Below, in pieces: positions 17,090 to 25,195 of a DNA stretch of 64,000 nt; positions within the stretch are counted from its first letter, which is position 1; each line of letters begins with the position of its first letter. The position numbers and the translations under genes were made by a program. Source of the stretch: an uncultured Actinomycetes bacterium (GTDB lineage Bacteria > Actinomycetota > Acidimicrobiia > Acidimicrobiales > RAAP-2); contig CAIUMH010000134.1 in NCBI GenBank assembly GCA_903900235.1, forward strand, positions 1-64,000, read 5' to 3'. Under the pieces are notes generated by a model, which was given only the letters and a program-made list of their open reading frames with translations, searched no databases and had not been told where the DNA came from.

Positions 17090-17863
17090 ATGCCCGCCAC
17101 CCAATCCGTCTCGTGCTGGATTCGCCGATCTATCCCCCTGCTGGTCGGCGGCATGCTGCTCGCCGCATGCTCGAGCACGCCACCCAAGCCTGCGGCGTCG
17201 ATCGGCACCGCTGGGACGCGCAACGTTCCTGCCGACATCGCGTCCATCCCGCTGACCACGCAGACCGGTGCCACCACCACCATCGGCAGCCTGGTCGGTA
17301 AGACGGTCTTCGCCGTTCCGTTCTTGACGCTCTGCCCAGACGTGTGCCCGTTCACCACCGGTAACCTGCTGAGCGTGCAGGCCTCCGTCGACGCAGCAAA
17401 GCAACGGAGCAACGTGGTGCTTCTCGAGTGGTCCGTCGATCCCGAGCGCGACACCCAGGAACGACTTGCCGCCTACGCCAAGATGGTTGGTGCGACCTGG
17501 ACCATGGTTCGCACCTCGCCGGCCAACACCACCAAGCTTGAGGCGTTCTTCGGTGCCACGGCCACTCGCCAATCAGTCGACGACCCGGCGCCCATCGACT
17601 GGATGACCCACCAGCCCATCACCTATGACGTCTCGCACTCCGACGGGTTCAACGTCATCAACACCAAGGGTGTCGAGAAGTTCATCTCCGGTGCCCCACC
17701 CGCCTTCCACGGCACCTTGAACCCGACGCTCAACTCCTACCTCTCGGCTGATGGCAAGGACACGCTCAAGAACCCGCCCAAGAACGGGTGGACACCATCG
17801 GACGCCCTCGAGGCCATTTCGTACGTGAGCGGCACGCAGATCTCCCTGAGCGCACCGAAGTGA
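17090..17863 (+). CDS. SCO1/SenC-family copper chaperone lipoprotein
   Basis: This is a thioredoxin-fold copper protein of 257 residues that likely loads the CuA site of cytochrome oxidase. A signal peptide ends in the lipobox MLLAAC (Cys27). The copper-binding CPDVCP motif lies in FLTLCPDVCPF, and the conserved distal histidine is probably in YDVSHSDG. ATG 17090 is preferred over the track start at 17066 because AAGGAGG precedes it at six bases. The gene follows the anti-sigma gene closely, so copper-enzyme assembly appears to be under ECF control. The CtaA/CtaB genes 10 kb upstream serve the same enzyme class. Confidence 0.88.
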   Translation: MPATQSVSCWIRRSIPLLVGGMLLAACSSTPPKPAASIGTAGTRNVPADIASIPLTTQTGATTTIGSLVGKTVFAVPFLTLCPDVCPFTTGNLLSVQASVDAAKQRSNVVLLEWSVDPERDTQERLAAYAKMVGATWTMVRTSPANTTKLEAFFGATATRQSVDDPAPIDWMTHQPITYDVSHSDGFNVINTKGVEKFISGAPPAFHGTLNPTLNSYLSADGKDTLKNPPKNGWTPSDALEAISYVSGTQISLSAPK

Positions 17864-17864
17864 C

Positions 17865-18410
17865 ATGAGCGCACGGACCCGAGCTTTCACCCTCGGCGGC
17901 ATCGCGCTGCTGCTGACGGCCAACCTCGCCATCGGCGTGGTCTTCCTCGTCAGCCGCCCGAACGCTGCCACGACGATGGTGATGCCCGCACACCCGATGG
18001 CCATGACTGGCCACACGATGAGCGCCTCGTCGTGCACCCTGGTCTCCACCACCCAGCTGGCGGCAACCGTCGGTCGGATCGTCGAGACGCCAGCGCCGCG
18101 ATCGAACCCGCGCGAGACGGTCTGCGTCTATCCCATCTCAAGCTCGGCCCAACGAGTCCGGATCACGTACTCGATGTTCGTCTCCCCACGCGGGTTCGCC
18201 CGATGGGCCAGTGACGTCACGGCCACCGGGCACCTCGCCCGACACCTCTGCGGCATCGGCGACTCGGCCTACCTCGCCACGGTGCCCAGCCGGCACGGGA
18301 GCGTCACCGCCCTGACCATGCTCGTCGGCTCGACCCAGGTGCTCATCGAGGCTCCGGCACCGGCCAGCCGGGTCACCAGCCTGGCCCATGCCCTGGTCCC
18401 GGCCGTCTGA
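17865..18410 (+). CDS. Secreted Met/His-rich protein, possible copper binding
   Basis: This 181-residue protein has one N-terminal hydrophobic segment (about 9-30), either an uncleaved anchor or a signal peptide. A Met/His cluster follows, MVMPAHPMAMTGHTM (38-52), of the kind seen in periplasmic Cu(I) proteins. The rest, with three cysteines (SSCTL, ETVCVYP, RHLCGIGD), loosely resembles DUF3558-like exported domains. It begins one base after the sco stop, so it is in the same operon. A role in handing copper to Sco, or in sensing copper, is inferred from the metal-binding cluster and context only. Confidence 0.7.
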   Translation: MSARTRAFTLGGIALLLTANLAIGVVFLVSRPNAATTMVMPAHPMAMTGHTMSASSCTLVSTTQLAATVGRIVETPAPRSNPRETVCVYPISSSAQRVRITYSMFVSPRGFARWASDVTATGHLARHLCGIGDSAYLATVPSRHGSVTALTMLVGSTQVLIEAPAPASRVTSLAHALVPAV

Positions 18411-18640
18411 GGCTCACCAGACCTGGCGGGCCTCCTCGGCGAAGCCCTGGACCACGATGCGCTCAAGGCGGACCCTTGTCGTTCACTCCAACGCCGCCGC
18501 AGGCCTCCCTTGCCGTACCCCCAAGCGCGCTGAGCTTCTTAGGGATGCTGATCACCCTGCAGCGACTCCATCAAACCCGGCGCTGGCCTGGCGTGGACCC
18601 GTCCCTCAGGCAACCGCTTCGTTGAGTGGCAATACGGGCG
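18411..18640. other. Intergenic stretch, no clear gene
   Basis: This 230-bp space between two convergent genes holds no convincing gene. On the minus strand a short frame ends RIVVQGFAEEARQVW just before the stop at 18417-18419. It has protein-like composition and may be the eroded C-terminus of a lost gene, but it has no start and is too short to assign. Confidence 0.4.
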
Positions 18641-19906
18641 CTATTGCGACCGGTCTTCGGTCGCGGCGCTGGGGGATGACCACCAGGCAAGCCGGCCCTT
18701 CAACCGCAACGCCGGCTTCTCGACGACGAAGTAGCTGATGGTGGCCACCAGGGTCGCCAGGGCAAGGGTCGGAGCAAAGACATGGAAGAAGGTCATCCAG
18801 TAGTGGTGGCCACGAATGAAGTTGCGAACCATGAACATGATGTTGAGATGCCACAGGTAGATGCCGTAGGACACCACGCCGAGAGAGGCTACGGGCCAGC
18901 AGCGCAGCAGCCATCGCACGACGGAGCGGTCTTGCGGTCCGAAGACGGCGGGGACGATCAGGAAGAAGGCCGTGAAGACGGAGAGCGGCTCAGCGAGCAT
19001 GCGAACGCGGAGGGAGGTGAAGTTGATGATGTGGTGATCGGTGATCAGCAGGCCGCTCACTACGAAGGCGCAGATCGCCAGCAGCCAGCTCATTGAGGGC
19101 ATCCAGCGGTTCGAGAGGAATCGAGGCTCGTTGCGGTGCCCTGCGTACCAGGCGCTAAGGAGTGCGATGAGCATCCCGGCACCGAAGAGGTCGATACGGG
19201 CGGGCAGCCAGGTTGACACAAGCGAGGAAAGGGGGGTACTCGTCGAGCAGTGTGGCTTGCAGATGGCGACCACGTGGCCATTGACAGCCTTGAAGATCGG
19301 CTGGCTCAACAGCCAGAACCGGACGCCGAAACTGATGACAAACATGCCTGCAATCCCGATGAGCTCACGCCTGAGCTGGCTGCGCTCCGTCTTCCTGCGA
19401 TATCCGATGGCTGCCGCATAGAAAGGCAGAAACAGATAGAAGGACATCTCGGTGCACAGCGACCAAGCCGGAGTGATGCCCAAGAAGATCTCTTGGGGAA
19501 AGTAGATCTGGAGAAAGAAGTAATGGGACACCAGGCCCTGCCAGCCTCCGCCAAGTGAGATCTGCCCCATGACCGAGAGCACCGTCAGCGCCAGCCAGTA
19601 GGCGGGGATGATCCGCAGGAGGCGACGCTCGAAGTAGCGAAGAGGGTTCGGTCGATCCAGGCCGGCCAAGTTGGAGACGGCGAAGGGCCGATAGAGGAGG
19701 AAGCCCGAGATCAGGAAGAAGATCGTGACCCCGACGTCGCCACGAGCAGTGAGGAATCCAAGAGGAGCGCGCATCGAGTAGCGCGACTGTGCTGCTGTGT
19801 GGAGCACCACCACGCAGACCACGGCGATGGCGCGGAGACCATTGAATCCAGCGAACTGCCGAGGCTTCACGAGCGAAATCGCCGGCGGGGCTGAGACCTC
19901 AGACAT
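18641..19906 (-). CDS. Acyltransferase 3 family membrane protein
   Basis: This integral membrane O-acyltransferase has 421 residues and about ten helices. The family hallmarks are FNGLRAIAVVCVVVLHTA (helix 1, with the catalytic-type His), the RRLLRIIPAYW loop, SLCTEMSFYLFLPF, and SYGIYLWHLN near the end. Such enzymes usually acetylate or succinylate surface sugars or lipids. The track opens at 20011. ATG 19906 is used because TAGGAT (19914-19919) lies seven bases upstream. The fragment upstream of it belongs to a decayed gene. Confidence 0.9.
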   Translation of the reverse strand: MSEVSAPPAISLVKPRQFAGFNGLRAIAVVCVVVLHTAAQSRYSMRAPLGFLTARGDVGVTIFFLISGFLLYRPFAVSNLAGLDRPNPLRYFERRLLRIIPAYWLALTVLSVMGQISLGGGWQGLVSHYFFLQIYFPQEIFLGITPAWSLCTEMSFYLFLPFYAAAIGYRRKTERSQLRRELIGIAGMFVISFGVRFWLLSQPIFKAVNGHVVAICKPHCSTSTPLSSLVSTWLPARIDLFGAGMLIALLSAWYAGHRNEPRFLSNRWMPSMSWLLAICAFVVSGLLITDHHIINFTSLRVRMLAEPLSVFTAFFLIVPAVFGPQDRSVVRWLLRCWPVASLGVVSYGIYLWHLNIMFMVRNFIRGHHYWMTFFHVFAPTLALATLVATISYFVVEKPALRLKGRLAWWSSPSAATEDRSQ

Positions 19907-19914
19907 CAATGTGA

Positions 19915-20174
19915 TCCTACTTGGGCACACCGAACGTGGGCCGAGTCGATCACGTCGATGCCCGAAGAGATGGAGGACACCTCGAGGTTGCCGGCCACGA
20001 TGACCCAGCACTCCCAGCGCTCGTTCTTCCCCAGATCCACTCCGTCGAGGTTGGCTTGGTGAAGGGGGCGTCGTGACCAGGCCTTGGCCACCAGGTTGAG
20101 CACGCCACCGCCGGGGGCACAGAGGTCGATGGGCTGGTGAGTTCAGGCTCGTGGGTCACGGCACCGTTCACCAC
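19915..20174 (-). pseudogene. Decayed N-terminal fragment resembling DUF2804
   Basis: Two overlapping minus-strand frames joined by a one-base shift read like the start of a DUF2804 protein: ELTSP, then VLNLVAKAWSRRPLHQANLD, then KNERWECWVIVAG. Intact relatives have the same order of SRRPLH, ANL and a tryptophan-rich stretch. Here the frame breaks near the first block (a missing base around AGCCC), and similarity ends after about 75 residues, where the acyltransferase promoter begins. The remaining 250 or more residues of the family are absent. The family call is from memory of the motif. Confidence 0.4.
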
Positions 20175-20212
20175 CTCCCATCGACCAGAAGTCGACCGCC
20201 CGCCCAGTCTGG

Positions 20213-20959
20213 CTAGCCCGCGGTCTCGAGCGAGTAGCTATCGCCAAAGTCGTCCTGGAGGACGTGGGCCACCTTGCCGGTGGTCTGGACCACTAGTGGC
20301 GAGGTGAGCTTGCGGGTGGCGTAGCTCCAACCGGTGGGCAGGGAGAGCTTGTCTGCGAGGCCGGGCAGCGCGGCGGCGGTCAGGGTCGGGTCGATCTGCT
20401 GGCTCCAGGACTGCATGACGTAGACGGAGCCGTCCGCGCTGGTGAGTTCACTGACCGTGCGTCCGGCCTTGAAGGTGAACGACGCCTTGCGATCAACCTC
20501 GTGGGTCACGTAGCGGGTCTGCGCCTTGGCGAGGTCGCCGAGGGCCACCGTGGCCTCCTCGTCCATCACAATGCCGCCGAAGGTGGTGGTGACCTTCTTG
20601 CCCGTCCGAAGCTTGGAGATCGAATCCATGGCCCAGTAGCGCGGACCATTGAGCAGGGCGATCGGTACCTTGTTCTCCTTGGCCAGGGCCGTGGTTTCTA
20701 GGGTCTTCCACTTCGCCTCCGGGCAATCGCTCATCGGGAATGAGCTGTACACCCGGGCGGTCGGACCGCCTGGCGCCGCCGGGTCGACGAGAAGGACCTC
20801 GCAGTAGCGCTTGGCATAGACGTCATCGACATGCGGGAGGGTGGTCGTCGTTGGCGCCGAGGTGCTCGATGTGGAGCACCCGGCCAAGACGAGCGCAATG
20901 GAGACGAAGGCCGCCAATCGGCGCACCGTTGTCTTGTCAGTTCGAGTGTCAGAAGCCAT
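20213..20959 (-). CDS. Predicted lipoprotein of unknown function
   Basis: This 248-residue exported protein has a signal peptide ending in the lipobox LVLAGC. A serine/threonine-rich linker follows, then a globular domain containing GPRYWAMDSI and ADGSVYVMQSWSQQ. Two cysteines (YCEVLL, SDCPEAK) could form a disulfide. I do not recognise an enzyme motif. The GPRYW block occurs in uncharacterised bacterial lipoproteins. The track opens at 21499, inside the divergent methyltransferase. ATG 20959 follows TACGTT (20966-20971) by six bases and directly precedes the signal peptide. Confidence 0.8.
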   Translation of the reverse strand: MASDTRTDKTTVRRLAAFVSIALVLAGCSTSSTSAPTTTTLPHVDDVYAKRYCEVLLVDPAAPGGPTARVYSSFPMSDCPEAKWKTLETTALAKENKVPIALLNGPRYWAMDSISKLRTGKKVTTTFGGIVMDEEATVALGDLAKAQTRYVTHEVDRKASFTFKAGRTVSELTSADGSVYVMQSWSQQIDPTLTAAALPGLADKLSLPTGWSYATRKLTSPLVVQTTGKVAHVLQDDFGDSYSLETAG

Positions 20960-21010
20960 GCGCTGAACGTAGCACCGCGAGGAACGCGATGCTCCGCTAC
21001 CTTGCCCCCC

Positions 21011-21631
21011 ATGGGCCTCTACCGCGATCACGTCGTCCCGAGGCTCGTCGAGCTCACGTGCGGTGCCAAGGGCATCGAGCGATTCCGCCAAGCAGCGATG
21101 GAGGGACTCTCCGGTCGGGTCCTTGAGATCGGCTTCGGCTCGGGCCTCAACATCCCCCACTACCCCGATGAGGTCACCGAGGTCTTCGCCGTCGAGCCGG
21201 CCGCCACGGCTCGGCGGATTGCCGAGGAGCGCATCGCTGCCGCCGCCATCCCGGTGCTCCATGTCGGACTCGACGGTCAAGCCGTCGAGCTGCCCGACGC
21301 CTCGTGTGATGCCGCCCTCTGCACCTTCTCGCTGTGCACCATCCCCGACCCCGGCCGCGCCCTGAGCGAGGTCGCCCGGATCCTGCGGCCCGGGGGGCGC
21401 CTGCACCTGCTCGAGCACGGTCGCTCCCCCGAGCCAGGCGTGGCGCGCTGGCAGCAGCGCATCGACCCGCTCGAGCGTCGACTGGCCGATGGCTGCCACC
21501 TGTCGCGCGATCCCGTAGCGCTGCTCGAGGATGCCGGCTTCACCCTCGAGCGCTGCGACCAGCGCTATGTCAAAGGCCCGAAGCCCTGGAGTTATTTCAC
21601 CGTGGCCGTGGGCGTCGTCGGGGCGATCTAG
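21011..21631 (+). CDS. Class I SAM-dependent methyltransferase
   Basis: This 206-residue methyltransferase has motif I VLEIGFGSGLNI (about 37), an acidic motif II FAVEPA, and a UbiE-like post-motif stretch LSEVARILRPGGRLHLLEHG. It belongs to the Methyltransf_11 group, and the substrate is not predictable. The track opens at 20831 within the lipoprotein gene. ATG 21011 follows TACCTT (20998-21003) by seven bases, giving a leaderless transcript from a 51-bp divergent region. Its stop overlaps the stop of a small antisense-facing zinc-ribbon gene. Confidence 0.88.
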   Translation: MGLYRDHVVPRLVELTCGAKGIERFRQAAMEGLSGRVLEIGFGSGLNIPHYPDEVTEVFAVEPAATARRIAEERIAAAAIPVLHVGLDGQAVELPDASCDAALCTFSLCTIPDPGRALSEVARILRPGGRLHLLEHGRSPEPGVARWQQRIDPLERRLADGCHLSRDPVALLEDAGFTLERCDQRYVKGPKPWSYFTVAVGVVGAI

Positions 21632-21774
21632 GGACAGCCCAGGCCCTCGCCGGCAGCGCAGGCGGGGCAGAGCCAGACCACTCCGTCCCCGGAGCTATAG
21701 GCCAGAGCTGGCACGCCGCCGCAGGCCGCGCAGGTGGCGTGGGATTCGGTGTCCTGGCGAGGCTCGTCCGTCAC
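21628..21774 (-). CDS. Small zinc-ribbon protein (48 aa), absent from the ORF track
   Basis: This short frame from GTG 21774 to TAG 21628 encodes 48 residues with two CxxC knuckles, TCAACGG and LCPACAAG, separated by 17 residues between the inner cysteines. This is a compact zinc-ribbon layout. TAGCGT lies six bases before the start (21781-21786), the same leaderless arrangement seen at many genes here, so it is likely real. The start is preceded by the 3' end of the GH43 gene and the stop overlaps that of the methyltransferase gene. The function is unknown; similar mini-proteins bind nucleic acids or other proteins. Confidence 0.6.
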   Translation of the reverse strand: MTDEPRQDTESHATCAACGGVPALAYSSGDGVVWLCPACAAGEGLGCP

Positions 21775-21783
21775 GTCGTCACG

Positions 21784-23016
21784 CTAGCGAGGGCGACCGC
21801 TGACCTCGAGCGGCACCACGAAGAGACGACGGGCACCGGTGCTGCATCCCGATGGGGTCGACTGGCCGGGATACCCCACGCAGGTGGGATTCCAGGCCGC
21901 CACCGCCATGTCGAGCGTCCCGTCCACCGTCAGTACCGAGCCACCTCCCGGGCCAACCGCCGTCGGTGTGCTCGTCAGGAACGGTCGGTTGGGCTGTCGG
22001 CATGGGCCAGACGGTCCGGTGCAGGTCGCCATGGCCTCGCTATAGCCGGCGGTGTTCCACGGCCCGGCAGAGAACAGCAGCCGATACCGACCCTGGATCT
22101 GCACCATCTCAGGGTTCTCGATGGTTGCCTCCCAGGGCAAGGACGCTGAGTCCTGGGTGAGGAGCAAGTGGGCCTTGCCGGTCAGGTGAAGGCCATCAGG
22201 GGTGAGCTGCTGAGCAAGCAGGACAGCGGCGAGCGGGCTCGAGCCATCGTTCGCCTTGTACGCCAGCCAGGGAGTGCCGTCGACCGGGTCGACGAACACC
22301 GATGGGTCGACGAGCCCCATGGTCCGTCCGAAGCGACTCGGTGGTTCGCAGCGCAGCGGACCGGTCGAGGTGGGCGGCGCGATGAACAGGGGAGGCGACG
22401 TCGGGTCCGTGGGCAACCTGATCGCCGTCGCCCGTCCGGCGTAGCGCTCATCGAGCACAGCCACGCCGAGACAGTACCGCCCAGTACTGGCGCTGCGCCC
22501 GGCGAAGTAGAGCACCCATCGCCCATCGAGGAAGGCGGCGGCGGGAGCGAGTTGGGTCCCCGGGAGGGTCCAGGAAGGGAGTCCTTGTCGGCCGTCGATC
22601 CCAAAGGCTGAGGATCCATAACGCAGACGGCAGGCCACCGAGCCGCCGGGGGTCGGGCACTGACCCATGGGCCATGCGTGGTATCCGGAGGTCGCGTGGT
22701 CCGAGACGAGCACCTGAAGCGAGTTGCCGAGGGGCGTGCCCGTGCTGATGGCCAGGAAGGCCGCTCCGGCCTTGATGATCGTGGGGTCTGGGGCGTCGCC
22801 AGTGCAGCTAGCAAGCCGCGAGCAGCGGTTCCAGGTCGGGCAGGACGGATCATCACGGGCCGGATGGCCGCAGGGGTTGCCGTCGAAGGCGGGTGTGGCG
22901 AGCGGACCGGCGGTGACGGTCGCCCGAGGAGCGGGTGCGCTCGAAGCCGTCACCATCGGCGCCATGAGGACGGCGAGACAGAGGACGGCGAGCGCGAGAC
23001 CGAGACGAGCACCCAT
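21784..23016 (-). CDS. Secreted GH43-like glycoside hydrolase
   Basis: This 410-residue exported protein has a five-bladed propeller pattern of family 43 arabinanases/xylosidases. The three carboxylates can be placed: Asp77 in DPTIIKAG (base), Asp in GLVDPSVFVDPVDGTPW (pKa modulator), and Glu in TIENPEMVQIQGRYRLLFS (acid). An N-terminal signal peptide ends around VTASSAPAP. Many cysteines (at least ten) suggest disulfides. The track opens at 23181; ATG 23016 is where the signal peptide begins. It probably trims arabinose-containing glycans, from plants or from actinobacterial envelopes. Confidence 0.8.
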   Translation of the reverse strand: MGARLGLALAVLCLAVLMAPMVTASSAPAPRATVTAGPLATPAFDGNPCGHPARDDPSCPTWNRCSRLASCTGDAPDPTIIKAGAAFLAISTGTPLGNSLQVLVSDHATSGYHAWPMGQCPTPGGSVACRLRYGSSAFGIDGRQGLPSWTLPGTQLAPAAAFLDGRWVLYFAGRSASTGRYCLGVAVLDERYAGRATAIRLPTDPTSPPLFIAPPTSTGPLRCEPPSRFGRTMGLVDPSVFVDPVDGTPWLAYKANDGSSPLAAVLLAQQLTPDGLHLTGKAHLLLTQDSASLPWEATIENPEMVQIQGRYRLLFSAGPWNTAGYSEAMATCTGPSGPCRQPNRPFLTSTPTAVGPGGGSVLTVDGTLDMAVAAWNPTCVGYPGQSTPSGCSTGARRLFVVPLEVSGRPR

Positions 23017-23059
23017 GACGCAAGAGTCTCTCAGATCTTCGTTCGGGCGAACGGTCAGA

Positions 23060-23548
23060 TCACCGGGCGAGCAGCTCGGCATTGACGGCGTTGAGTTCGA
23101 CGACCCATGCCATCTCGGCGAACGGCGTGCAGTGTTCCGCCGAGAGCTCCTCGACCGCCCACTCCGGGATAGGTCGGCCATTGGTCAGCGCTCGCTGCGC
23201 CGCGAATCGCGCCTCGAGCACGTTCACCCTCACCCCTGCGGCATCGATGCGGAGCGCCTCAGGGGTTCGCTCCACCAGGTGAGCAGCCTCTTCGAGGCCG
23301 CGACGGATCTGCCAGGTCATGGTGGCCAGGCGGCGGCCCAGGCGGCTCTCGGCGGCCGTCGGCCACAGCGCCGGCGCCAACTCGTCGACGGCCAGCCGCT
23401 TCTCGGCAGCGGTGCAGAGCCAGAGCAGTGCGCAGGTGGCATGGCGGGTGGCGAGACGGACCGGACGGTCGCAGACCATCAGCGTCCCCTTACCGCGAGT
23501 CGAGACCTCGAGGAGCACCTCGGGCGCTGGAAGGGAATGGTCGGACAT
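23060..23548 (-). CDS. Winged-helix regulator of the SARP/OmpR type, single domain
   Basis: This 162-residue protein contains a winged-helix domain like that at the N-terminus of SARP/AfsR regulators: LATRHATCALLWLCT, DELAPALWP, SRLGRRLATMTWQIRRGLEE and a wing ending LRIDAAGVRVNV. The bacterial transcriptional activator (BTAD) and ATPase domains that usually follow are missing, leaving about 55 C-terminal residues of unknown role. The track start is GTG 23566; ATG 23548 is equally possible. It lies 43 bases upstream of the GH43 gene on the same strand and may control it, which is inference. Confidence 0.65.
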   Translation of the reverse strand: MSDHSLPAPEVLLEVSTRGKGTLMVCDRPVRLATRHATCALLWLCTAAEKRLAVDELAPALWPTAAESRLGRRLATMTWQIRRGLEEAAHLVERTPEALRIDAAGVRVNVLEARFAAQRALTNGRPIPEWAVEELSAEHCTPFAEMAWVVELNAVNAELLAR

Positions 23549-23587
23549 GGCCGGAAATGCTCGCACGCTGCTGTGACGGCGGTCGGG

Positions 23588-23866
23588 CTAGTCCGACTCC
23601 TCCTCGATGAGCTCAGGACCAGGTGACCTGCCCGTCTTGTCGTCGGTGTAGTCGTCGAGCGGGATCGGCGGAGTCATCCAGCTCTCGGAACCCTTGCCCT
23701 GGATGCCCTCTCCTTCGCGCACCAGGACCGGGCCGATGGAATTGCCCACGAACCGCAGGACCCAGGCATTGCGGCCGTTGGACCAGCGCAGGAAGGGCCG
23801 CAATAACGTAACGGTGGAGTGCTTCACGACAACGCGTTGACGAGGTGTCCTGTTACGTTTTGCCAT
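23588..23866 (-). CDS. Small hypothetical protein with basic N-terminus
   Basis: This 92-residue protein has a very basic start (MAKRNRTPRQRVVVKH), a central beta-like part with two tryptophans, and an acidic tail (ELIEEESD). I do not recognise a family. ATG 23866 is favoured over the track start at 23881, since the sequence before it is not protein-like and GGGGTGAG precedes it. It is divergent from the amidohydrolase gene across about 145 bases, which hold a 10-bp palindrome CTTTCGAAAG. Confidence 0.5.
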   Translation of the reverse strand: MAKRNRTPRQRVVVKHSTVTLLRPFLRWSNGRNAWVLRFVGNSIGPVLVREGEGIQGKGSESWMTPPIPLDDYTDDKTGRSPGPELIEEESD

Positions 23867-24010
23867 GCTCACCCCCACCACATTCGCGTGTCACAACACT
23901 TCACCTTTCGAAAGAGTAGTGCCAGCCGGTAGAGAGCGGTCAGAACGCCGTCTTGCATCGGACAGGCGTTTGATGCTGACCTAACGTTCGGGGACTGTTC
24001 GAGGAGAGAC

Positions 24011-25195
24011 ATGGACGATCTGGGCTACAAGCCGTTCGATGCTGACAACCACTACTACGAGGCGCTCGACGCCTTCACCCGACATCTCGACCCCGCGCTG
24101 GGCTCGCGCTGCGTGCAGTGGTGCGAGATCGATGGTCGCCGCTACCACGTCGTGGGTGGCAAGGTCAGCCGGGCCGTCACCAACCCGACCTTCAACCCCA
24201 CCGCCCCTCCCGGCGCCATGCACGACTACTTCCGAGGCAACCCTGATGGTCGCAACCCGCTCGAGTTCCTGACCGTGCGCGAGGAGATCCGACCGGCCTA
24301 TCGCGATCGGGCGGCGAGGGTGGCCACCATCGCCGAGCACGGCCTGAGTGCGGTGTGGTTGTTCCCCACCTTGGCCATGCTCTACGAAGAGCTCCTGCGT
24401 GAGGATCCCTATGCCGTCTGCGCCACCTTCTCGGCCTTCAACCGCTGGCTCGACGAAGACTGGGGCTTTGACCGAGGAGACGACCGGATCTTTGCCGCTC
24501 CGTATCTCTCCCTGGCCGACGTGGACTGGGCGGTGGCTGAGCTTGAGTGGGCACTCGACCGAGGCGCCCGGATGATCGTGATGCGCGCCGCCGCCCCCAC
24601 CACGGTGACCGGCCGGCGATCGCCCTTCGATGAGTCATTCGACCCATTCTGGGCGCGGGTCAACGAGGCAGGAATCACGGTGGTGATCCACGCCGGCGAC
24701 AGCGGCTGGGCCACCAACGGCTATGCCGACGAGGGATTCGGAGCCACATTCTCGGGGGGCTGGAAGCCGTCCATCAAGTCCTTCGGGATCGAGCGGGCGG
24801 CTGGAGACTTCGTCATCACCAGCATCTTCGAGAAGCTCTTCGACCGGCATCCGAACGTCCGCATGGCCTCGATCGAGAACGGGTCCACCTTCCTTCCCGA
24901 TGTCTTCGCCAAGCTTCGCTCGACCCACAACAAGATGCCGGGCTACTTCACCGAGGATCCCACGCTCACCCTGCAGCGGAATTGGTGGATCAACCCGTTC
25001 TGGGAGGACGATGTCAATGAGGTGGTCGACCTGATGGGGCCTGAGCGCGTCCTGTTCGGCTCCGACTGGCCACACATCGAAGGTATGCCCGAGCCCCTCG
25101 ACTATGTCCCTGAGTTGGCCAAGCTGAGCGACGCCGATCGCCGCCGGGTCCTGCTCGACAACGTCACCGAGCTCACCGCCCCACGACCCGCATGA
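24011..25195 (+). CDS. Amidohydrolase family protein (amidohydro-rel type)
   Basis: This TIM-barrel hydrolase/decarboxylase has 394 residues. The opening metal motif is altered to DADNHYYE (D-x-D/N-H), as in the Amidohydro_2 group. Later ligands are in VVIHAGDSGW, and the terminal Asp is in LFGSDWPHIEG. Actinobacteria carry many paralogs acting on aromatic or lactone substrates, and the true reaction is not known. GAGGAGAG lies close before ATG 24011. It overlaps the serine hydrolase gene by four bases (ATGA), so the two form an operon and may act on one substrate. Confidence 0.88.
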   Translation: MDDLGYKPFDADNHYYEALDAFTRHLDPALGSRCVQWCEIDGRRYHVVGGKVSRAVTNPTFNPTAPPGAMHDYFRGNPDGRNPLEFLTVREEIRPAYRDRAARVATIAEHGLSAVWLFPTLAMLYEELLREDPYAVCATFSAFNRWLDEDWGFDRGDDRIFAAPYLSLADVDWAVAELEWALDRGARMIVMRAAAPTTVTGRRSPFDESFDPFWARVNEAGITVVIHAGDSGWATNGYADEGFGATFSGGWKPSIKSFGIERAAGDFVITSIFEKLFDRHPNVRMASIENGSTFLPDVFAKLRSTHNKMPGYFTEDPTLTLQRNWWINPFWEDDVNEVVDLMGPERVLFGSDWPHIEGMPEPLDYVPELAKLSDADRRRVLLDNVTELTAPRPA

